Origin: Cyclostephanos tholiformis
Lineage: Eukaryota; Bacillariophyta; Thalassiosirophyceae; Thalassiosirales; Thalassiosiraceae
Length of the DNA stretch: 10,522 nucleotides
Direction: 5' to 3'
NCBI GenBank assembly: GCA_036939975.1
Contig: JALLPB010001257.1
Span: 1 to 10,522 of the forward strand
In this document: piece by piece, positions 5,922 through 10,522 of the stretch
Layout: every line of letters begins with the position of its first letter
Numbering within the stretch: the first letter of the stretch is position 1
Notes under the pieces: generated by a model
Seen by the model: only the letters and a program-made list of their open reading frames with translations
Databases searched by the model: none
Told to the model about the DNA's origin: nothing
Made by a program: the position numbers and the translations under genes

Positions 5922-8391
5922 TTAGGAGGAGTCGGCTCTGGAGTCGGCTCTGGAGTGGGCTCTGGAGTGGGCTCTTGAGTAGGCTCTGGAGTGGGCTCTT
6001 GAGTAGGCTCTGGAGTCGGCTCTGGAGTGGGCTCTGGAGTCGGCTCTGACGTTGGGGCTGGAGACGGGGGAGGAGTTGGCTCCGAAGTCAGCTCTGACGT
6101 TGGGGGCAGAGATGGGGGAGGAGTCGGCTTCGAAGTTGGCTCTGACGTTGGGGCTGGAAACGGGGAAGGATTCGGCTTCGACGTCGGCTCTGACTGGTTC
6201 CGGGGTAATAAAGGGCTTTGGGGTGGATGGTGGCATCAGTAATGGAGTGGGTTCTGGGGTGATCCCTGCTATGGGCTTTTGGGTAGGTGCAACGGTGGGT
6301 TTTTGAGTGGGACGGCGCGTTGGATGGCGCGTTGGATGGCGCGTTGGACGGTGCGTTGACTTGCAAGTCAGCTTCTTGGTGCGTGGCACGTAATCAGTGG
6401 GTGTGAATGTAGGGTACTCTGTTGGGTCATCAGTTGGACGGAGGGTTGGTTTGCGTGTTGGCTTGCGAGTCGGGCGAGGTGTTCTAATTGGACTGTACTC
6501 CATTGGTGAGAAAGTCGGGAAGTCAGTAACGACTGCAAAAGGGTTGAATTTAGGGAACACGCTGCATCTGTCAACGATCGACGTCAAGATAGTACTATTC
6601 GACTCAATACCTCCAAACTCGATTGAAAAGTAGAACTGGCTGATTTTTGCCGCTGAACCATCCCTGTTTGGACCGTTAATAGGAACAGGTTTCCAGGTAG
6701 GATAATAGGCGATGTTCGGGCTACCTCTCTTCGCAAAGCTTATCCAACGAGAAATTAGTTCTTCGTGGAGTGCCAATTCGTCTTTTGTTGGAGGGACATA
6801 AGAACTTGCTGTATACCACCACATGGTAGAAATTTCCTCGAATGTGCCCATTCTGTAAGAAAATGCATTGGTGAGGTTGGGATTCAGAATCAAGAAAGCA
6901 GCTCATATTATGCAACTCACATCATTGGAATCTCGGCACCATTTGTCGCCCAGCTTGGGCTAGTGTTATCAAAGTCGTCAAACAGTCCTCTCAATTCCAC
7001 AGGATCGTAGCTACTCAGTCCGCCATATTGATATAAATAAACGTCGCCCTCTATGGCATTTGCCACATACTCGGCAAATTGCCTCTGGCTACAGAACATC
7101 TTCTTGTCGCCTTGATATTGTGAATACGCATTCATCAAACTCCCGCCATACCTATTTGGCGAGTACAAACGAATCAATTGTTTCACATTTGACTCTGGCC
7201 AATCCGACTGAATTCCCAATCGGAAGGCGGTTAAGTTTGTCGCTACTTCGACACCGAATGGGGGGACCAGATTGGGATCGTCATATGTATTTGCTCCTAC
7301 CAACAGATGTGAAGGTATTATATTTAGTGGGTCTCGAAAAAGTTCTCTGCGAAAAATCACAGATTTTTGCGGTTAGCCTTCAATTTAGTATAGCACAAGA
7401 GTCGAAATTTGCAAACAGAATGCCATAATACTTACGAAGGAAAGTCTGCAAGGACACTCGGATCCAAGACAGGATAGATCACGTCAAGTGCCGTTGCGAT
7501 TTCATGTGCAGGAAATTGACCCCTTTTTGCCAAATGCGTGATGGAGTTAGCGCCCAAATCATTCAAAACATCCAAGGTAATGTCATATCCTTCCCTTCCC
7601 GAAATGAGCCCGATAGAATCAGGACGGTCGTCTCCCACGATGCATTCACCACTTTGCATTATCCCACGTTGGAACAGTCCAAAAGCGGAGGGGTTGACAG
7701 AGAGATAACAAACCGACGCAGAGCCGACCTCTTGCCCAAAGATGGTGACACGGCTTGGAACCCCCCCAAAATATTTCACATAACGATTAATCCACTTCAG
7801 GGCGTTGACCTGATCATCAATACCATTCATCCCATTCGATCCATACTCATCGGTGGCGAGGAAGCCAAAGATACCCAAACGATAATTGATGCTAATTACC
7901 ATGACACTCCTACCAGCCAAATGATGTCCCCAGAGAGGTGGATCGGCAGATCCCATAAGGCCCCATCCACCACCATGGATATATACCATGACGGGAAGCT
8001 TCGACGTGGGGGACGTTCCCTCAGGGCGCCAAATGTTCAAGTACAAACATTCCTCGGATTGTTCTTGATAATCGTAATAGGGTATCCCCCCCCCCTCTCC
8101 CCCCCCTTGAAACATTTGCCAACAGTATGGACCAAACTCTGTGGCGTCAATGATCGCGTCGATATTTCCTTCTTCGGGGACCAGTTTTGACTTGGCGAAA
8201 CGTCGAGGAACTGTCGCGTACTTTAGTCCAAGAAAGGATTCGACGCCGGTGGCAGCGTTTAGAAAGCGAGAGTCGGAATTAGATCCAAGGATTAGCCCAA
8301 GCGGAGTGTCAACAGCGACTTGATTCGCTTTGATAGGGGTGATGTGGCCGTTGATCGCAGCGAGAACGGCGAGGGGGTGGAGAGCTCTCAT
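5922..8391 (-). CDS. Cholinesterase/type-B carboxylesterase-like pseudoenzyme with Pro-Thr tail
   Basis: Three exons (8391-7436, 7346-6921, 6852-5922) give 770 aa as sequenced. A weak signal peptide (MRALHPLAVLAAI, cleavage near PIKA) suggests secretion. The alpha/beta-hydrolase fold is clear: SFLGLKYA, FGPYCWQ with a paired Cys at SEECLYLNIW, oxyanion loop HGGGWG (139-144), INYRLGIFGF, GIDDQVNALKWI, RVTIFGQEVGSAS and RGIMQSG. The nucleophile site, normally G-E-S-A-G, reads G-Q-E-V-G with Glu at 221. The acid site reads GANTYDD (Asp ~341 instead of Glu). The His site, normally H-G-x-E-I, reads N-G-A-E-I (Asn 454). Ester hydrolysis by the usual triad is therefore unlikely; neuroligins and thyroglobulin are known inactive relatives of this fold. 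From ~580 the protein is a basic Pro-Thr repeat stalk. After codon 680 the frame slips and continues as an Arg/Ala/Ser-rich sequence to a TAA at 5922-5924. Confidence 0.8.
5929..6048. repeat. 12-bp tandem repeat, 10 copies
   Basis: Ten head-to-tail copies of a 12-bp unit close to GAGTCGGCTCTG, with single-base variants (GTC/GTG/GTA, CTG/CTT). On the minus strand, in the Pro-Thr frame, each unit encodes Glu-Pro-Thr-Pro or Gln-Glu-Pro-Thr-type steps. In the frame the gene now uses, the same units encode Arg-Ala-(Asp/His/Tyr)-Ser. Confidence 0.9.
6043..6194. repeat. 48-bp tandem repeat, three copies plus a stub
   Basis: Copies begin at 6043, 6091 and 6139, each with GCTCTGACGTTGG, exactly 48 bp apart. 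A fourth start at 6187 shares only GCTCTGAC before it diverges. The unit is a multiple of three, so copy number changes would keep the frame. On the minus strand, in the Pro-Thr frame, it encodes a 16-residue Pro/Ser/Thr/Glu-rich segment. Confidence 0.85.
6310..6357. repeat. 12-bp tandem repeat, four copies
   Basis: Four contiguous copies of GGAYGGYGCGTT. The minus strand encodes the HRPTRHPTRHPTRRPT part of the tail in the gene's own frame. It differs in sequence from the 12-bp array at 5929-6048, so the tail was built by at least two separate expansions. Confidence 0.85.
6853..6920 (-). other. Intron 2 of the esterase-like gene
   Basis: A 68-nt GT-AG intron with donor ATGAT|GTGAGT and acceptor TTTTCTTACAG|AATGGG. 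Splicing joins NGAEIPMI to MGTFEEI, matching the cholinesterase pattern around the catalytic His position. Confidence 0.85.
7347..7435 (-). other. Intron 1 of the esterase-like gene
   Basis: An 89-nt GT-AG intron with donor CCTTC|GTAAGT and acceptor TTTTTCGCAG|AGAACT. Splicing in phase 2 joins DFPS to ELFRDPLNI, which fits the family. Confidence 0.85.
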
Positions 8392-8678
8392 CTCGGAAAA
8401 TCAGGAGGAGTAATTGAATGATGTGTTTGGAGAGAGGTGAGGGATTAATAAGATGAGAATGGATGTGTTTGAATGCTTTTTGCTGCCTGTGGGGTTGATC
8501 CTTTGATCGCAGTTCTCGTTCTTTATGGGATTGAAGGGGTTTGATATATCGTTAGAGATATTATTATGACTAACTTCTCGTTCCAGTTTCTTTGACATAA
8601 AGGAGAGATAGAATCTCCTTGGATAAAGGAGGAAGTGGCAGCTGACACGTTGGAATTACTACTACTAATCGTACTTAC

Positions 8679-8837
8679 ATCATTTTGTTTGCCAAAACGA
8701 AGAAATAATGCGAACAGAATCCCAAAATCAATCCCACTTTTCGAGAACCACTCATCTATTGATACGCTGAGATGTGAACTGCGACTTGGTATCGATTGCT
8801 GAACGCTGAACGAAATTATGTTGAAGAGAGCTCGCAT
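8679..8837 (-). other. Candidate upstream exon of the esterase-like gene
   Basis: An ATG at 8835-8837 opens a frame of 53 codons (MRALFNIISFSV..., with a hydrophobic FGILFALFLRFG stretch) that runs into a strong donor AATGAT|GTAAGT at 8679/8678. The sequence directly before the esterase ATG is TCCTCCTGATTTTCCGAG, a usable acceptor ending exactly at 8392. Splicing these would join in phase 0 and put 53 residues before MRALHPL. No homology supports it. It could equally be a 5' UTR exon or chance. Confidence 0.25.
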
Positions 8838-9307
8838 CTCTAACTGCGAAATAATAGACGTGTACTTTTTGTACCCCTACACCATAAGACAGGAGAACAC
8901 GAAACAATAATTTCCTTTGAAGAAAAAATCCAAAATCCAAGCATGTGCATTCTCAAATTATGAATCTCCTCAGTTGGGACTTCGCATTTCATATTATGGC
9001 TGTTCGCTGACTGCTGCCCGGGTTGGTTGTGTGGTAAAGTCAAAGAGCAAAGATGAGATTTGATTCTGGGGTGTGGGGCTTCTCCTCGTCTTGCCGAAAA
9101 GGACAAGTCTTGCATTTGGCATCTCTTCGTCGTCCATGAGCGAGGCACCGTGAACAGTTGTGGCAATGGCAGTGTTAGCATGATGGTCGTGTTGCAGCAG
9201 TATCGGCATTTCCATGCATTGCATCGTCGTTGGGCAACATCTGTGTTGGGTGACCGAACCAACGCCTTCAGGTCTCATTCTGATGCCAAACATGACAGGC
9301 AATGCTC

Positions 9308-9355
9308 CATATCAAACATGATTAATCCATGGATTTTTCCGCCATATTTGATATG
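9308..9355. repeat. Nested inverted repeat
   Basis: CATATCAAA at 9308-9316 pairs with TTTGATATG at 9347-9355. Between them, AATCCATGGATT at 9324-9335 is a perfect 12-bp palindrome whose centre is within two bases of the outer centre. It could form a cruciform or a dimer protein site. It lies ~130 nt past the SDR stop codon, on its 3' side. Confidence 0.5.
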
Positions 9356-9486
9356 AGGCTGTTAAGCAAGGTTCAAATGGCAGTTCAGGTCTGCGATACT
9401 TTAGTTCTAAATAATATGCATCATTTCAATATTCAACTTTAGACAATCATACTATATACTCTCCTCAGTCATATCGTTGTATCATA

Positions 9487-10314
9487 TCACCCGCGACCCA
9501 CCAAAGGCTGCCTAGTTGGCATTACAGTGCTCTCCAAAACATTCGTCCCATTGGGCAGGTTTGCTACCATAGCAACATACTTCCCAATATCATCGGCTTC
9601 AACAAATCCTTCCTCCCTCTCTCTTCGCGCAGCCTCCTCCTCAGACATGATCGAACTCCTGACGTTCCCCGGGTTGATTTGACACACCGCCACATAACCG
9701 TCGCCCGCATCGGATGACTTCGTCGTCCTTCCTAGGAACCTCCCTTCGATTGACAGGGCGCGGGTTAATCCCCCGAGGGCAATTTTGGACGTGGTGTACG
9801 GGACTGAATGAAGGCGGGGAGATTCAACGGCTATACTGCCAATATTGATAATTCTACCACCCGCTGGAGTATTACCTGCCATCTTGATCATGGCCCATTT
9901 ACTCAAAATGAATGGCACTATTAGGTTGATATCCATTACTTCCCGAAACGTTTCTGCTGAGATGTCTACGATTGGCACATTTCCGAGGGAGCAGCCGGCG
10001 CAATTAATGAGAAGATCTAGTCTGTTCAATGCTTGCATGTTCGTGTCGGGAGATTTTCGTAGGGATTCGAAATGTTCCGTTAATGTGGTGGCGACGGATG
10101 ACTCGCTGGTCATCTCGGCCTTCAGAAACGTATCGTAGGGCAGCACGTCGGGGGCTTCTCCGTCAACGTGAGTTATCGATTGCGGTGGAGGACGTCGACC
10201 AATGATGATGATATGCCAAGATGTGGCCTTTAGTGTTTTTGCGATCGCATAGCCGATCGTTCCCGATGCCCCTGTTAGGAGGCAGACCTTATTCTCTCCG
10301 GCTTTTGAAGACAT
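9487..10314 (-). CDS. Short-chain dehydrogenase/reductase (classical SDR)
   Basis: This 275-aa protein has the full classical SDR layout and is likely an NAD(P)H-dependent oxidoreductase of the cytosol. The nucleotide-binding loop is TGASGTIG (14-21), followed by an Arg pair after strand 2 (GRRP, 39-42), which favours NADP(H). NCAG is at 104-107 and the structural Asn is in MDIN (130). The catalytic residues are Ser160 (NIGS), Tyr173 and Lys177 (YTTSK). INPGNVRSS (213-221) matches the family's PG motif. No targeting peptide is evident from this start, and an in-frame TAA lies a few codons upstream, so the ATG at 10312-10314 is sound unless an upstream exon exists. An acidic/Arg stretch (EEEAARREREEG) fills the usual substrate-loop region. 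The substrate cannot be predicted; fatty-acyl, steroid, quinone and sugar reductases share this core. Confidence 0.88.
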   Translation of the reverse strand: MSSKAGENKVCLLTGASGTIGYAIAKTLKATSWHIIIIGRRPPPQSITHVDGEAPDVLPYDTFLKAEMTSESSVATTLTEHFESLRKSPDTNMQALNRLDLLINCAGCSLGNVPIVDISAETFREVMDINLIVPFILSKWAMIKMAGNTPAGGRIINIGSIAVESPRLHSVPYTTSKIALGGLTRALSIEGRFLGRTTKSSDAGDGYVAVCQINPGNVRSSIMSEEEAARREREEGFVEADDIGKYVAMVANLPNGTNVLESTVMPTRQPLVGRG

Positions 10315-10497
10315 GATAATATTGTTGGTTACTTATCGTTCAGATCAGTCAGAGCAACAAGATAAATTATTATTAAAACATAATACAACCTACATAGGAA
10401 CTCGTGAGTAGGGAGGATTAAGCCGCACACCATATCCTCCGCCTGGCCTCGACTATCCAAACAAATTTTTATGGGAAAATAGCAAAAAACCACTCAC

Positions 10498-10522
10498 CTG
10501 AGCGTTTGGCCTTTCCATTTCC
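10498..10522 (-). other. Possible exon end at the window edge
   Basis: On the minus strand the sequence ...AACGCTCAG|GTGAGTGG is a near-perfect splice donor. The 25 bases before it contain ATGGAAAGGCCAAACGCTCAG, open in frame. It may be a 5' exon of the SDR gene (leader or 5' UTR) or the end of an exon from a gene mostly outside the window. The 10315-10497 stretch would then be intronic; otherwise it is the SDR promoter, with no other signal I can name. Confidence 0.25.

Larger units (their letters stand above)
5825..6197 (-). other. Out-of-frame continuation of the Pro-Thr tail
   Basis: One frame over from the end of the esterase-like gene, the minus strand stays open from about 6190 to a TAA at 5825-5827. 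It reads as EPTSKP, EPTP and EPTQ repeats and ends with the less repetitive FELETAKTSSIM. This matches the composition of the upstream in-frame tail, so it is most likely the original C-terminus. Using it would make the protein about 803 aa. The junction lacks two bases (see the finding at 6187-6200). Confidence 0.7.
8392..9486. other. Long stretch without a convincing gene
   Basis: About 1.1 kb separates the esterase-like start (8391) from the SDR stop. It should hold the esterase-like promoter and 5' UTR and the SDR 3' UTR. Several open frames of 65-140 codons exist on both strands, but none shows a recognisable domain or protein-like composition. Two items are listed separately: a candidate upstream exon (8679-8837) and an inverted repeat (9308-9355). 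Confidence 0.55.

Noticed and set aside
5929..6357. Regularly spaced repeats resembling a CRISPR array
   Set aside because: Units are contiguous with no unique spacers, lengths are multiples of three, and they encode Pro-Thr peptide in a eukaryotic gene.
6027..6633. Plus-strand Gly/Val-rich open frames
   Set aside because: They are antisense translations of the Pro-Thr repeat tail; repeats keep several frames open by chance.
7504..8190. Plus-strand open frame of 228 codons
   Set aside because: It is antisense to exon 1 of the esterase-like gene, whose minus-strand protein has clear family motifs.
8840..9262. Minus-strand open frame of 140 codons
   Set aside because: Cys, His, Arg and Trp content looks random, there is no domain or signal, and other frames over the same bases are open too.
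8994..9356. Open frames of 102 (minus) and 98 (plus) codons
   Set aside because: They overlap one another on opposite strands and neither has recognisable motifs or supporting splice context. A lineage-specific small protein cannot be fully excluded.
9370..9385. tRNA B-box-like sequence GGTTCAAATGG
   Set aside because: The two closing C residues of the box are missing, and I find no A box or cloverleaf around it.
1..10522. Phage, transposon or prokaryotic defence system
   Set aside because: No transposase, integrase, terminal repeats or bacterial gene spacing are present; spliced genes and families are eukaryotic.

Overview
The window looks like nuclear DNA of a microalga, most likely a diatom or related stramenopile, possibly of the Thalassiosirales type. 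That placement is inference. It rests on short GT-AG introns (68, 89 and 95 nt), eukaryote-only protein families, long acidic and serine runs made by (GAC)n/(GTC)n repeats, and a secreted-type protein ending in a long Pro-Thr repeat tail, a style common in diatom proteins. I see no rRNA or tRNA gene, transposon, CRISPR array or viral gene.

Layout, left to right: (1) 238-1268, plus strand, a two-exon DGAT2-family acyltransferase (311 aa after splicing), preceded by an E2F-like site. (2) 1365-2927, minus strand, an intronless METTL18/Hpm1-type protein-histidine methyltransferase (520 aa). (3) 3143-5554, plus strand, a NOC3-type nucleolar 60S assembly factor (803 aa) whose last ~35 codons may be in the wrong frame. 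Genes 2 and 3 are head to head across a ~215-bp shared promoter that also holds an E2F-like site. (4) 8391 down to 5922 (or 5825), minus strand, a three-exon cholinesterase/type-B carboxylesterase-like protein with a weak signal peptide and a C-terminal Pro-Thr tail. Its three catalytic triad positions read Glu, Asp and Asn instead of Ser, Glu and His, and the tail carries an apparent 2-nt frameshift. (5) 8392-9486, a long stretch without a convincing gene, containing one possible upstream exon of gene 4 and a nested inverted repeat. (6) 9487-10314, minus strand, an intact classical short-chain dehydrogenase/reductase (275 aa). The right edge carries a strong splice-donor-like sequence that may belong to another minus-strand exon.

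Functional links: the METTL18/NOC3 pair both bear on the large ribosomal subunit (histidine methylation of uL3 and pre-60S assembly), so a shared promoter makes sense. DGAT2 works in triacylglycerol synthesis. The esterase-like protein and the SDR show no clear functional link to their neighbours. The most unusual item is the esterase-like protein, which looks like a secreted pseudoenzyme on a repeat-rich stalk. The window also changes character: the METTL18-NOC3 block is rich in CpG and TCG/CGA, while the sequence from ~5560 to ~9480 is visibly more AT-rich.
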